Positions 36,148-47,730 of a stretch of 64,000 nt of DNA are shown one piece after another (the first letter of the stretch is position 1; every line of letters starts with the position of its first letter). A model generated the notes under the pieces. That model saw only the letters and a program-made list of their open reading frames with translations. It was not told the origin of the DNA and ran no database searches. The stretch comes from Pseudarthrobacter raffinosi (GTDB lineage: Bacteria; Actinomycetota; Actinomycetes; Actinomycetales; Micrococcaceae): positions 62,001 to 126,000 of the forward strand of contig NZ_JAMXBH010000001.1 in the NCBI RefSeq assembly GCF_023913735.1, given 5' to 3'. A program made the position numbers and the translations under genes.

Positions 36148-37842
36148 GTGAGCGTCACGCAGCCTGACCGTGTATCCATCGACCGTGTTCCCATCCGCCG
36201 GGCGCTGATCTCGGTCTACGACAAGACCGGTCTGGAGGATCTCGCCAAGGGCCTGCACGCAGCCGGCGTGAAGATCGTCTCCACCGGTTCCACGGCCAAG
36301 AAGATCGCCGCGGCCGGTATCCCGGTGCAGGAAGTCGAAGAAGTCACAGGGTCTCCGGAAATGCTGGACGGCCGCGTCAAGACGCTGCACCCGCGCGTCC
36401 ACGGCGGCATCCTGGCGGACCGCCGCGTCCCCGCGCACATGGAAACCCTCGCCGGCATGGAAATTGAAACCTTCGACCTGGTGGTGGTGAACCTCTACCC
36501 GTTCGTTGAGACCGTGAAGTCCGGCGCCGCGCAGGACGATGTCGTTGAACAGATCGACATCGGCGGCCCCGCCATGGTCCGTTCGGCAGCGAAGAACCAC
36601 GCCGCCGTCGCCATTGTTGTGGACCCCACGTACTACGGCTCCGTGGTCACCGCCGCCGCTGAGGGCGGCTTTGACCTGAAGACCCGACGGCGGCTGGCCG
36701 CCAAGGCGTTCGCCCACACCGCGTCCTATGACAACGCCGTGGCCACCTGGACTGCCAGCCAGTTCCTGGATGAAGACGGCGACGGCGTCATCGACTGGCC
36801 TGCCTACGCCGGCCTCTCGCTGGAGCGCTCCGAGGTTCTCCGCTACGGCGAAAACCCGCACCAGCAGGCCGCGCTCTACGTGGACAAGGCCGCCCCGGCC
36901 GGAATCGCGCAGGCGGACCAGCTGCACGGCAAGGCCATGAGCTACAACAACTTTGTCGACGCCGACGCCGCCCTCCGTGCCGCGTTCGACTTCGCCGAGC
37001 CCGCCGTCGCCATCATCAAGCACGCCAACCCGTGCGGTGTCGCCGTTGGTTCCGCTGATGCTGCAGACCCGATCGCCGACGCCCACGCCAAGGCCCACGC
37101 CTGCGACCCCGTCTCCGCTTTCGGCGGCGTCATCGCTGCCAACCGCCCGGTCACCGCCGCCATGGCGCAGACCGTTGCCGGCATCTTCACCGAGGTTGTC
37201 ATTGCCCCGGACTTCGAGCCGGAAGCCGTGGAGATCCTCGCCAAGAAGAAGAACATCCGCCTGCTGGCCCTGCCCGAAGGCTACGACCGCTACCCGGCAG
37301 AAATGCGCCAGGTTTCCGGCGGTGTCCTCGTACAGATGAGCGACAAGGTGGACGCCGACGGCGACAACCCCGCCAACTGGACCCTCGCCGCCGGCGAAGC
37401 CGCTGACGAAAAGACGCTCGCGGACCTCGCCTTCGCCTGGACTGCCTGCCGTGCCGCCAAATCCAATGCCATCCTGATCGCCGATCACGGCGCAGCCGTG
37501 GGCATCGGCATGGGCCAGGTCAACCGGCTGGACTCCTGCCGCCTGGCCGTCGAGCGTGCCAACACGCTGGGCGTTTCGGTGGAGTCCGACGTCGAAGGTG
37601 CTGGCGGCGCGGCTGGTCCGTCGACGACGGAGGCGAGCGTTGCACCCGAGCGTGCCCGCGGCGCCGTCGCAGCCTCCGACGCGTTCTTCCCGTTCGCTGA
37701 CGGCCTGCAGATCCTGATCGACGCCGGCGTCCGCGCCGTGGTCCAGCCGGGCGGTTCCGTCCGGGATGAGGAAGTGGTCGCCGCGGCCAGCGCGGCCGGC
37801 ATCACCATGTACTTCACGGGTGCCCGCCACTTCTTCCACTAA
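36148..37842 (+). CDS. purH: AICAR transformylase/IMP cyclohydrolase
   Basis: A bifunctional enzyme for the last two steps of IMP synthesis: AICAR formylation, then ring closure. GTG start with GGAGA upstream. The IMPCH (MGS-like) domain (~1-150) has [20 protein letters not shown] and [15 protein letters not shown]. The transformylase (~200-564) has [24 protein letters not shown] and catalytic [11 protein letters not shown]. At 564 residues it is longer than usual, partly because of [14 protein letters not shown] inserted before [13 protein letters not shown] (37615-37656), a likely in-frame repeat insertion. A strong terminator follows. Confidence 0.97.
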   Translation: MSVTQPDRVSIDRVPIRRALISVYDKTGLEDLAKGLHAAGVKIVSTGSTAKKIAAAGIPVQEVEEVTGSPEMLDGRVKTLHPRVHGGILADRRVPAHMETLAGMEIETFDLVVVNLYPFVETVKSGAAQDDVVEQIDIGGPAMVRSAAKNHAAVAIVVDPTYYGSVVTAAAEGGFDLKTRRRLAAKAFAHTASYDNAVATWTASQFLDEDGDGVIDWPAYAGLSLERSEVLRYGENPHQQAALYVDKAAPAGIAQADQLHGKAMSYNNFVDADAALRAAFDFAEPAVAIIKHANPCGVAVGSADAADPIADAHAKAHACDPVSAFGGVIAANRPVTAAMAQTVAGIFTEVVIAPDFEPEAVEILAKKKNIRLLALPEGYDRYPAEMRQVSGGVLVQMSDKVDADGDNPANWTLAAGEAADEKTLADLAFAWTACRAAKSNAILIADHGAAVGIGMGQVNRLDSCRLAVERANTLGVSVESDVEGAGGAAGPSTTEASVAPERARGAVAASDAFFPFADGLQILIDAGVRAVVQPGGSVRDEEVVAAASAAGITMYFTGARHFFH

Positions 37843-37854
37843 GCGGCTAAACGT

Positions 37855-37893
37855 CGACGGCGCCTGTCCCCGCTGAGGGGACAGGCGCCGTCG
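37855..37893 (+). terminator. terminator after purH
   Basis: A 17-bp perfect stem (CGACGGCGCCTGTCCCC at 37855-37871 with its complement at 37877-37893) and a 5-nt loop. Confidence 0.85.
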
Positions 37894-37908
37894 GGCCTTA
37901 ACGGGCAG

Positions 37909-38124
37909 CTAGGAAGGACGTGGTGCCGGGTCCGCGCCCCGCTGCATGAGGCGCGGACCCCCTTCCGGAAGCCGAAGCTCCCGGGGCTTGGCATCGGCCA
38001 TTCGCGGTTTGGTCCAGTACTCGAGGATCTCCCCGTGGGTCTGGTCCGATTCGCTGTGGCTGACGGATCTGCTCCCGGATTCCGCGTCAGGTGAGGATTT
38101 CCTAAGCTCGTGCGGCACGGACAT
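37909..38124 (-). CDS. possible small protein downstream of the protease
   Basis: A 71-residue frame from ATG 38124, overlapping the protease 3' end by 23 nt in another frame. It is hydrophilic (ESGSRSVSHSESDQTHGEIL, MADAKPRELRLPEGGPRLMQ) with no signal peptide, helix or recognised family. It could be translated from an internal ATG (MADAKPREL) or be spurious; the evidence is only its open frame and position. Confidence 0.3.
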   Translation of the reverse strand: MSVPHELRKSSPDAESGSRSVSHSESDQTHGEILEYWTKPRMADAKPRELRLPEGGPRLMQRGADPAPRPS

Positions 38125-39064
38125 AGGTCTCCTGGATGGCCGCGCCCCAGTACGGGCCGTACATCACGGGTTTCTGGCTATAGCCGTAACTGTTGACGGA
38201 GTTCTGGAAGCCGTCGGGGCCGCTGCCGATGAACCACGGGCCACCGGAAGAGCCACCGTTCATGTCGCATGGGATGCCCTGGGTATTGAACTGCGGGTTG
38301 TTGGTGTCTTTGGTGGCCGTGCCAGTGCAGCTCCAGAGCCGTTCGCCGCTGAAGGGCTTGGCGGCAGGGTAGCCGTAGGAGGTGTACTGAAGGCCGCGGT
38401 CTTCATTGAATGCCACGCCGGAGCCCCCGACGACGTCGGTCAGGAACGCGCGGCCAAGCTGATTCATGACCGCAAAGCCGGTGTCGTAGCTGATGTCCCC
38501 GGAGCCCTCCCACTGGGCCGTGGTGTAAAGCGCCTTGGCTGTCCAGGTACCGTAAGGCCTGGCGCCATTCTCGTAGGCCGGTACAAAGACGAAGTTAGTG
38601 GCATGCGAGTTGGGGCCATCACTGACGCAGTGCCCGGCGGTGGCCACGGTGCTCTTGTTCGTCGCCGCAACGGCGTTTCCGGAACAGACGTAGTTCGCGC
38701 CGCCAAGGGTGAAGAACACCTTGCCGATGTGGGCTACCGGGTTCGCAGGCTGAGCGAGTGAGGGCTTTCCCGTGGTGCCCGCCACCTTGGTTTTGGGTCC
38801 CTTCAGCACACTGGCCGCACTGGATGATTTACCGCGTTCCAGCGCCTTGCCGGCCAGGACATCACCGGGAATCGCGGCGCGCATGCGGTCTGACGTCCAG
38901 TAGTCCGCCGCCCCAGTGCTGTCTACGATTGCGCTGGCCACCGAAGGAGCTGCTTTATCGCTCGACGACGAGGCAGCATGGGCACTTCCGGCGCCAACCA
39001 GCGCCAGGACGGCAGCCGCCGAAAGGCTCAGGAGGGTGGCAGCCAAGGACCTGGTACGCGTCAT
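38102..39064 (-). CDS. secreted trypsin/V8-like serine protease
   Basis: About 320 residues from ATG 39064. Sec signal: MTRTRSLAATLLSLSAAAVL, cut near SAHA before ASSSS. A propeptide-like segment follows. The S1 catalytic triad is visible: His in STVATAGHCVSDG (~140), Asp in GDISYDTGFAVM (~198) and Ser in CDMNGGSSGGPWFIG (~268). Three conserved cysteines beyond the His loop (NYVCSG, LWSCTG, GIPCDM) can form disulfides. It resembles glutamyl-endopeptidase-like extracellular proteases; specificity is not certain. AT-rich upstream DNA probably holds its promoter. Confidence 0.88.
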   Translation of the reverse strand: MTRTRSLAATLLSLSAAAVLALVGAGSAHAASSSSDKAAPSVASAIVDSTGAADYWTSDRMRAAIPGDVLAGKALERGKSSSAASVLKGPKTKVAGTTGKPSLAQPANPVAHIGKVFFTLGGANYVCSGNAVAATNKSTVATAGHCVSDGPNSHATNFVFVPAYENGARPYGTWTAKALYTTAQWEGSGDISYDTGFAVMNQLGRAFLTDVVGGSGVAFNEDRGLQYTSYGYPAAKPFSGERLWSCTGTATKDTNNPQFNTQGIPCDMNGGSSGGPWFIGSGPDGFQNSVNSYGYSQKPVMYGPYWGAAIQETYVRAARA

Positions 39065-39308
39065 TATCGTCCTGTCTAAACGTGTGAAGGCGTGCCCGGG
39101 AGAGCCAGCCGCGTGACCCATGTAACCTATCGAGACATGACAAATTTGTAAATAGTAGTGACGCCAAAAGTATGGTCCGCAAACGTGTCCTGGATTCGCT
39201 GGAACTAGTGTGCCGCTCTGGTCAAAACCGTTGCCGAAGGGTATTTTTCTCCTATACAGTGGCACGTCCGATCTGGGCTCCGGACTCTATGCGAATTGGG
39301 GCCCCATC

Positions 39309-39536
39309 GTGATTGCTTTCTGGAAGTCCGCCAAGAAGTCGGCCGTGCATGGCCGGCATTTTGCAGCCGAAGGGAGCGCCCAGGGCGCTTCGCCGGAAAT
39401 TGAGGCCTACGCCGCAGCCGTGCAATTGCGCGACGTCGACCCTATCCATTCGTTTACGGCGACGGAGGAGCTGCGCCGTCAGGACACCAAATACGTGCAG
39501 CTCTGGCCCAGTGATATTCCCCACAAGCGGCGCTGA
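39309..39536 (+). CDS. hypothetical small protein
   Basis: 75 residues from GTG 39309: IAFWKSAKKSAVHGRHFAAE, ASPEIEAYAAAVQLRDVDPI, DTKYVQLWPSDIPHKRR. The frame is open from 39210, but a promoter-like pair TTGCCG (39231) and TATACA (39253) with 16-nt spacing puts the transcript start near 39265, favouring the internal GTG. It is hydrophilic, with no named family. The following 228 nt up to icd hold only its leader. Confidence 0.5.
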   Translation: MIAFWKSAKKSAVHGRHFAAEGSAQGASPEIEAYAAAVQLRDVDPIHSFTATEELRRQDTKYVQLWPSDIPHKRR

Positions 39537-41984
<2,448 letters not shown>

Positions 41985-42002
41985 GCGGAAACGAACGTTA
42001 GG

Positions 42003-42037
42003 AGGCGGCGCCCCGGGAAACCGGGACGCCGCCTTTC
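42003..42037 (+). terminator. terminator after icd
   Basis: AGGCGGCGCCCCGG pairs with CCGGGACGCCGCCT (one mismatch) around a short AAA-type loop, followed by TTTCTC. Confidence 0.85.
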
Positions 42038-42104
42038 TCGTATGGCCGACGGGAGCGGATGAAGCACGGGTGAGTTAATACACAACGGGCCGTCCGTCTG
42101 CCCG

Positions 42105-42590
42105 TCAGTCGTCGTCCTTGCCTTTGCCTCTATTTCCCTTGTCGTCTGTGGGCGCGGGAGCTACCGGCGCGGTGGCTGCTTTTTGGGCCGCATCGGCGTC
42201 CGCCTGCCTTTGCGCTGCGGCCGCGTCCTCCGCAGCCTTCGCTGCTGCGGCGTCGGCTACGGCCTTGGCCGCCGTCAGGTCTGCCCGGACGGCAGTGGCG
42301 GCCGTCGTGATGCTGCGCCGGCGTTCCTCGGAAACCTGCCCGGTCCGCGCAGCGGACGCGAGGTCGGCCTCGAGGCTATCCAAAGCTGCCAATCCGCCAG
42401 CGGGGTCATTATTCGCTGAGGCCTGGGTGACGCCGAGGACTCGTTCCTGGAGTTGGCGGGCGGCATCACGTTGAAGGCTGGCCTCAGCCGGACCGCACGC
42501 TGCCAGTGAACCGGCGAGCAGAAATGCTGCTGCAGCTGTCAGGCATTTGGCAGTGGCCGAACGCCCGCGGTGCTTCGGTGCAGGGCTCAT
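42105..42590 (-). CDS. lipoprotein with Ala-rich coiled tail
   Basis: 161 residues. A signal peptide with lipobox LAGSLAAC, cysteine at ~32, marks a lipid-anchored exported protein. The mature part is helical and alanine-rich (RADLTAAKAVADAAAAKAAE), ending in an acidic/basic tail (DDKGNRGKGKDDD). No enzyme motif is seen. Its start overlaps the kinase stop by 4 nt (ATGA-type), so it is translated with the kinase and may be a cell-surface partner or sensor for it. Confidence 0.75.
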   Translation of the reverse strand: MSPAPKHRGRSATAKCLTAAAAFLLAGSLAACGPAEASLQRDAARQLQERVLGVTQASANNDPAGGLAALDSLEADLASAARTGQVSEERRRSITTAATAVRADLTAAKAVADAAAAKAAEDAAAAQRQADADAAQKAATAPVAPAPTDDKGNRGKGKDDD

Positions 42591-43801
42591 GGTTCCACGC
42601 TCTCCTGAAGTTCCTTGAGGTGGTCGCCCAAGGTGCCGGTGACGGCGGGGTAAGGAACGACGTCGGGCGTTGGCTGAGGTGCCAGGCCCAAGGTCAGCGC
42701 CGCCGCGGCTGCTCCAGCGGCGAGCATGCCCAGTGCGGTGACCGTCCAGAACCGCCTTCCGGCGTGGCGGAGACGAGACAAGTCCGGGACCCAGCCCCGC
42801 GCGTCAGGACCGCGGGTGATGTCCAACTGGCCCTTGCTGGACCGGACTACAGGCAGATCTGATTCCGCGGTGATGGCGATGGACGGCGGCCTGAACGGCA
42901 TGGCCGGGAGTACACGGGTTGTCTCCGCCGCGAGCTCGCCCGGTGCGGACACGGGTGACACCAGGGCCTGACGCAGAGCGGATTCAACATCGGACGCCAC
43001 GGGACGTTCCAGCGGTTCGATGGCAGTCATTGAACGGATCAGATCAGCCCACTCCGCCGGAAGGTCAGCGGGGATCTCGGGTGCCCGGTGCAACCTGGCC
43101 ACTGCGGATTCCACGGCGCTGCCCGGGAACTCAACGGTTTGCTTGACGCATTCCAGCAGTACCAGACCCAGCGAGTAGATATCCGTGGCGGGCGACAGGG
43201 GAGAACCCATGGCCTGCTCCGGACTGAGATATGCGGCCGTCCCCACCATGGTTCCCGTGGCGGTCAGCCGGGCTGAATCCGCCATCCTGGCGATGCCAAA
43301 ATCCGTGAGTTTTGGTCGTAAAGGTTCGCCCGGACGGATCTTCACGAGCAAGATGTTCCCGGGCTTGATGTCGCGGTGGATGATGCCCAGGCTGTGCACG
43401 TAGGCCAGCGCGTCAGCTACGCCTGCCCCGATGACTGCAAGCTCGTCCAAGGGAACTGCACTGTGCCTGATCCGGCTGCGGAGGTCCTGGCCCTCCACGA
43501 GCTCCATGGTCAGGAACGGCCGAGGTTCGTCCAGGACACGGGTATCGATGCCTGCATCGAACAGCGTGACCAGGCTGGGATGGTTGAGCGTTGCCAGCAG
43601 TTGGATTTCGGCTTCCTGGCGCCTGAGCTCATTGGCATCCGGTGCCTGTGGGGCGAAGAGCTTCAGAGCGACATCCCTGCCGAGGTTTTCGTCCCGGGCG
43701 CGGTAGACGGATGACATGCCGCCGCGGCCGATTACGTCCGCCAGCCGATAGCGTTCGCCGAGCACTTCATTCTTAATGGAGCTAGGCGAATCCGCCACCA
43801 T
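42587..43801 (-). CDS. Ser/Thr protein kinase, PknB-like
   Basis: About 404 residues from ATG 43801 with GGGAGGAA upstream. The Hanks-type domain (~18-275) has GRGGMSSVYRARD (glycine loop), VALKLFAPQ (Lys47), HRDIKPGNILL (~139) and LTDFGIARM (~165), plus the APE-like YLSPEQAMG. A juxtamembrane region precedes one helix (FWTVTALGMLAAGAAAAALT) and a short outside tail of about 35 residues without PASTA repeats. Its target is unknown. The coupled lipoprotein downstream suggests a surface signal unit. The upstream gap 43802-44068 shows nothing recognisable. Confidence 0.9.
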   Translation of the reverse strand: MVADSPSSIKNEVLGERYRLADVIGRGGMSSVYRARDENLGRDVALKLFAPQAPDANELRRQEAEIQLLATLNHPSLVTLFDAGIDTRVLDEPRPFLTMELVEGQDLRSRIRHSAVPLDELAVIGAGVADALAYVHSLGIIHRDIKPGNILLVKIRPGEPLRPKLTDFGIARMADSARLTATGTMVGTAAYLSPEQAMGSPLSPATDIYSLGLVLLECVKQTVEFPGSAVESAVARLHRAPEIPADLPAEWADLIRSMTAIEPLERPVASDVESALRQALVSPVSAPGELAAETTRVLPAMPFRPPSIAITAESDLPVVRSSKGQLDITRGPDARGWVPDLSRLRHAGRRFWTVTALGMLAAGAAAAALTLGLAPQPTPDVVPYPAVTGTLGDHLKELQESVEP

Positions 43802-44068
43802 GACCAGTTCCTCCCGGTGCGCTGCGGCACTATTCCTGCTCAATAATACCGGCTGGCAGGGCATCCCTTAAGCCGTCTGCCGGCACGCCGGCGGCCCGGC
43901 TAAGAAGTGATTGGGACTTTCTCAGCCGGACCTCCGGTCACAAGGACAAGTGCTGGTAGTTGAGCTCTCTGGTTGCCACCTCCTATCCGAACAGTTGGCT
44001 AGGCCCCGAACGGCGGAGCCGGTGCGTTGACGGTCTTAGCCGTCGCAGTCCGCTGAGTGCGGAGGCCG

Positions 44069-44804
44069 CTAGGCCTTCCGACGCCGCTTGAGCATCAGCA
44101 GTCCGGCAAGCAGCAGGATGACGACTAGAGGGATCAGTGAAGCATCCATGCCCGTCTTGGCTAGGGCGGCCGTGCCGCCTTGGCCTGAGGTGTTGCCCAT
44201 GGTGTTTGCTGCGGAAGATACCGAACCGGTGGTGGTGCCGGCGGGAACAACAGTGATACCGGTCGTGCCACCTCCCGTGGTGCCGGTCGTTCCGGTTCCC
44301 GGATCGGTGGTGCCGGTGGTTCCGGTTCCTGGGTCCGTTGTGTCCGTGTCACCCGTCGTGCCGGTTCCTGGGTCCGTTGTGTCCGTACCGGGCATTTCCG
44401 TACCGGGGGTTTCAGTACCTGGGGTTCCACAGCCATCGCCGCCGCCGAAGATGACGCATGCATCAATAACAACATTCGAGCCGTCAAGAACGCCGGACGT
44501 GCCCAGGCCGAGGTTTATGTCGGCTGCTGCGGCAACGTCGGCGGTGGTTCCGCTCCCGTCGGTGCCGCCGAGACCGAGGTTGACGTCGACCACAGCGGCG
44601 ACGTCAGCAGTGTCCGACTGCGTTGAGCCACCCAGCAGGCCCAACGACGTCGAATCTGCGGACGTCGCCGCTGAGACCAGTGCGGAGGCCGTGAGGTCCG
44701 GTCCGCTGGTTGTGTCCGCGGCGCTGGCCGCGGTGGCGCCGAAGGCTAGTAGCCCGCCGGGCAAAGAGGGTGCTAAGCAGCCCCCTACGAAGGTTGCAAT
44801 TCAT
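44069..44804 (-). pseudogene. LAXTG surface protein, frameshift in signal peptide
   Basis: From ATG 44804 (AGGAGA upstream) the frame gives MNCNLRRGLLSTLFA, then goes out of frame at a CCC run (~44760-44763). Removing one C yields a normal signal peptide, GGLLAFGATAASA before ADTTSGPD, and then the rest to 44069. The mature part has repeats ADVAAVVDVNLGLGG / ADVAAAADINLGLGT and a Thr/Gly/Pro stalk with DPGTGTTGTT units. It ends LAKTG, a membrane helix (IPLVVILLLAGLLML) and KRRRKA, a sortase anchor. Unrepaired, the protein has no intact export signal. Confidence 0.8.
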
Positions 44805-44887
44805 GGTGATGTCTCCTGAAGAGTTGATTTGGGGTGCTGTTCAGCGCCTTGAGGCCGTGTTCTGCCCATGAAGGGCAGGGGGCTCAA

Positions 44888-45757
44888 CTAGTCAGGAGAG
44901 GAACCGGGGTCGAATGACACCGGCGAAGGGACATGCTGAGGTGATCCGCTGACCGGGAAGGATCCCGGGAGCGGCAGGTCAAAACCGAACTCATTCAGCC
45001 AGGCAGCAGAGCCTGAGGGGCCGGATGGCGAGGCGCCACCCCCTGCCCCCGATGCAGGTCCTGCCGGGGCTGGAGCCGGAGGCATGGACGGGTCGACTGT
45101 CCACGTAATTCCGGGCGCAGCCGGGAGCGTTCGTGCGCTGGTCTTAGCCAGCGCGGACGACGTGCCAGTGGCGGCCCGAAAGTGGTCTGCAGTGTTGGTG
45201 GAGCGGCCCGGCGCATCATCGGCGCTGTGCTCAGCACCTGCAGTTGGTCCCGCGGCGGCATCCGTGCTGGTGGAGGCCTCACCGGCGACGGCAATCCCGT
45301 CAACGATCAGGTCGGGCAGCGTGACCGGCACGGCCGCCACGGTTGCATCCACCAGATCGACCAGGGGCTGCAGCGCGGGTTCAAGAACGGGGACCGCTTC
45401 GGCGAGTGGCGGAGCGACGGTCTCGATCAGGTCATCGGCAGCCGTATCGACCACTCCGGCAATCGGGACGGCCACGGAAGTGACGGTGCCAGCCGGAACC
45501 ACGCTGTTCACTACGGGTAATGGGGCTATCAGGTGGTCCGCTGTGCCCGCCACGCTTCCCACAACGGGCTGCAGGAGTCCGTTGGGAGAAGGAGCCGGGG
45601 ACGCGGCCGATGAAGAAAGGCCGCCCAGAAGGGATCCTGAATCTCTCGAGGAGTCAGCTGTTGCGGCTGAAGCGGAAAGTGTCAGCCAAGTGGCAGTCAC
45701 TGCACCTGCGAGGAGAAGCGGCCGGAGCGCACGCCATGGCGAACGGAATTTAGCCAT
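44888..45757 (-). CDS. secreted Ala/Pro/Ser-rich protein
   Basis: About 289 residues from ATG 45757, with GGGGGTGG about 6 nt upstream. The signal peptide reads MAKFRSPWRALRPLLLAGAV, cut near SASAATA before DSSRD. The mature protein has Pro/Val-rich hydrophobic stretches (LIAPLPVVNSVVPAGTVTSV) and a low-complexity end. No sorting signal is seen, so it may be released. It is upstream of the LAXTG gene by 84 nt, on the same strand, and may be its partner in the envelope. Family unknown. The 158-nt AT-rich gap 45776-45933 carries its promoter and nothing else seen. Confidence 0.65.
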   Translation of the reverse strand: MAKFRSPWRALRPLLLAGAVTATWLTLSASAATADSSRDSGSLLGGLSSSAASPAPSPNGLLQPVVGSVAGTADHLIAPLPVVNSVVPAGTVTSVAVPIAGVVDTAADDLIETVAPPLAEAVPVLEPALQPLVDLVDATVAAVPVTLPDLIVDGIAVAGEASTSTDAAAGPTAGAEHSADDAPGRSTNTADHFRAATGTSSALAKTSARTLPAAPGITWTVDPSMPPAPAPAGPASGAGGGASPSGPSGSAAWLNEFGFDLPLPGSFPVSGSPQHVPSPVSFDPGSSPD

Positions 45758-45933
45758 GCGTACCACCCCCAGCATCGTTGAGACCTACGATTTCATCAGC
45801 GTAAGACTCTCGCGTGCAGGAAGTCTAGGGAAACTGAAAATAAATCCAGCAAGCTTACTAATTTGTCACTCAGTCATCGATAACCGAAAGATGATTGTCA
45901 AGCCTGTTACAAAAAAATCATAGGCCATAACGA

Positions 45934-47004
45934 TCAGTGGGCATCGTTCGGGTAGCTGACGCCCAGCTGCCCGCGCACTCCGTCAAAGAGCCGCATGGTT
46001 TTGATGGAATCCTCCAGCGGCATGACCGGGCTCTCGGTCAGGCCCTGTTGGATGCAGCGGGTCACCTCGCGCAGTTCGTAGGTATAGCCGATGCCGACGA
46101 CGTCGAACGCCTCCGTGCGCAGGCCCTCCCGTCCGACGCCGATCACCAACTCCCGCGGATTGTTGATGGAACCGACACTCTGGAGGTAGCCCAGGCTGCC
46201 GGCCACGGTGGCAGTCCGCGGACCGTACGCCAGGAGCGAGGACGTCAGCTGGGCCTGGGCACCATGGTTGTAGCCGAGCGTCAGCGCATTCTGGGCGTCC
46301 ACGCCGTCGTCATTAATGAAGCCGGTGGCACTGACGGTCTGCGGGAACCCCAGCGTTCCCACTGCCCACAGCAGGGGGTAGACCGAGATGTCCAGGAGGG
46401 CACCGCCACCGTCCTGCCTGGCCCACAGCCTGGACGTAGGGGAATACGGTGCGGGAAAACCCAGGTCAGCGGTCACCCAGTGCACGTCCCCGAGCTCCCC
46501 GGACGCGGCAATCTCGAACGCCCGCTGCATGCCCGGGAGGAAGCGGGACCACACTGCCTCCATGAGGAAGAGCTTCCGTTCCCGGGCAAGCGCGACGAGT
46601 TCGCTCGCTTCCCTGCCGTTGATGGTGAACGCCTTTTCGCACAGGACGTGCTTGCCCGCATTAAGCGCAGCGAGCACAATCTGGTGGTGCTGGGCGTGCG
46701 GTGTTGCGACGTAGACAACGTCCACCGAGTCATCGGCGAGCAGCCGCTGGTAGCCGGGCACGCCGTCGTCGTCCCCGTAGGCCTTGGCGAAACCGTAGTC
46801 CGCCGCGAAACTCTCCGCAGTGCCCGGTGAGCGGGAACTGACGGCATAGAGCTCGGCGTCTGGGAGCAGTGCCAGGTCCTGCGACACTGACCGCGCGATC
46901 CCGCCGGTGGCTATGACGCCCCACCGCAGGCGTCTTCCGGTGGCAGACCGGGGATCCGGGTCGGACTGGGTGGACAGCCACGGTGTGGCAATGGGCGCGC
47001 TCAT
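45934..47004 (-). CDS. Gfo/Idh/MocA-family oxidoreductase
   Basis: About 356 residues. The Rossmann N-terminus RRLRWGVIATGGIARSVSQD lacks the first ten residues of the family norm only in spacing. VDVVYVATPHAQHH and HVLCEKAFTINGREASEL (EKP-like block, here EKA) are diagnostic, as are the later HWVTADLGFPAPY and DGGGALLDISVYPLLWA (catalytic H replaced by Y/D context). It uses NAD(P) on a sugar, inositol or trans-dihydrodiol substrate that is not evident. Single, separated by 34 nt from the ABC ATPase on the same strand upstream of it in direction of reading. Confidence 0.84.
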   Translation of the reverse strand: MSAPIATPWLSTQSDPDPRSATGRRLRWGVIATGGIARSVSQDLALLPDAELYAVSSRSPGTAESFAADYGFAKAYGDDDGVPGYQRLLADDSVDVVYVATPHAQHHQIVLAALNAGKHVLCEKAFTINGREASELVALARERKLFLMEAVWSRFLPGMQRAFEIAASGELGDVHWVTADLGFPAPYSPTSRLWARQDGGGALLDISVYPLLWAVGTLGFPQTVSATGFINDDGVDAQNALTLGYNHGAQAQLTSSLLAYGPRTATVAGSLGYLQSVGSINNPRELVIGVGREGLRTEAFDVVGIGYTYELREVTRCIQQGLTESPVMPLEDSIKTMRLFDGVRGQLGVSYPNDAH

Positions 47005-47038
47005 GGTGCCCATCCTCTCATTCAGACCAGTGCGGGCG

Positions 47039-47728
47039 TCAGACCAAGGCGCGCGCCGGTTCTTCCGTCAGTCTGCCCTGCTGGAGCCTGAAGCGGCGGT
47101 CCGTCTTGTTGGCCAACGCCTTGTCGTGGGTGACCACAAGGATGGTGGTGTTGTGGTCACGCCTGAGCGAGCTGAGCAGTTCGATGATGTGGTCACCGGT
47201 CTGCTCGTCCAGGTTGCCGGTGGGCTCGTCAGCGAGGATCAGCTTGGGTTCGTTGGCCAGCGCCCGGGCAATCGCCACGCGCTGCTGCTCGCCGCCGGAC
47301 AGCCGGTTGATGCGGCGCACCTGCTTCTCCGGGTCCAGCTGCACCTGCTCCAGAAGGTCCGTTGCCCGCTGCCGACGCTCGGTCCTGCGCACGCCCGCGA
47401 ACTCCATGGGCAGCATGACGTTGTCCATCGCCGAAAGATTCGGGATCAGGTTGAACTGCTGGAAAACGAACCCGATATCCCGGCGCCGGTACTCGGTCAG
47501 CTTGCCGTCCGGCATCCCGGCCAGGCTCACGCCGTTGACGACGACGTCTCCGCTGGTCGGTTTGTCCAACGCACCCAGGAGGGACAACAGTGTGCTCTTG
47601 CCGCTGCCGCTCTTGCCGACAATGGACGCCAGCGTGCCCTGCTCCAGAACAAAACTGACGTCGTTGACCGGCTTGATGGTGCGGTCACCGGAGTTGAAAG
47701 TGCGGACCAGGTTCTTGACTTCAATCAT
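47039..47728 (-). CDS. ABC transporter ATP-binding protein, MacB/LolD type
   Basis: 229 residues. Walker A GKSGSGKSTLLSLLGALDKP (~37-45), signature LSGGEQQRVAIARAL (~140), Walker B LILADEPTGNLDEQTG and H-loop VVTHDKAL are complete. The GALDKPTSGDV pattern places it with the MacB/LolD/FtsE-like mechanotransmission ATPases. It lies 3 nt after the permease gene, so the two make one exporter operon. The cargo is unknown; related actinobacterial pairs export peptides, antibiotics or lipoproteins. Confidence 0.93.
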   Translation of the reverse strand: MIEVKNLVRTFNSGDRTIKPVNDVSFVLEQGTLASIVGKSGSGKSTLLSLLGALDKPTSGDVVVNGVSLAGMPDGKLTEYRRRDIGFVFQQFNLIPNLSAMDNVMLPMEFAGVRRTERRQRATDLLEQVQLDPEKQVRRINRLSGGEQQRVAIARALANEPKLILADEPTGNLDEQTGDHIIELLSSLRRDHNTTILVVTHDKALANKTDRRFRLQQGRLTEEPARALV

Positions 47729-47730
47729 GG

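Noticed and set aside
36046..37839. A 597-codon minus-strand frame antisense to purH, and similar long frames antisense to gntP and ctaD
   Set aside because: Same codon-bias mirror effect; no ribosome site, no motifs, and the sense genes are unambiguous.
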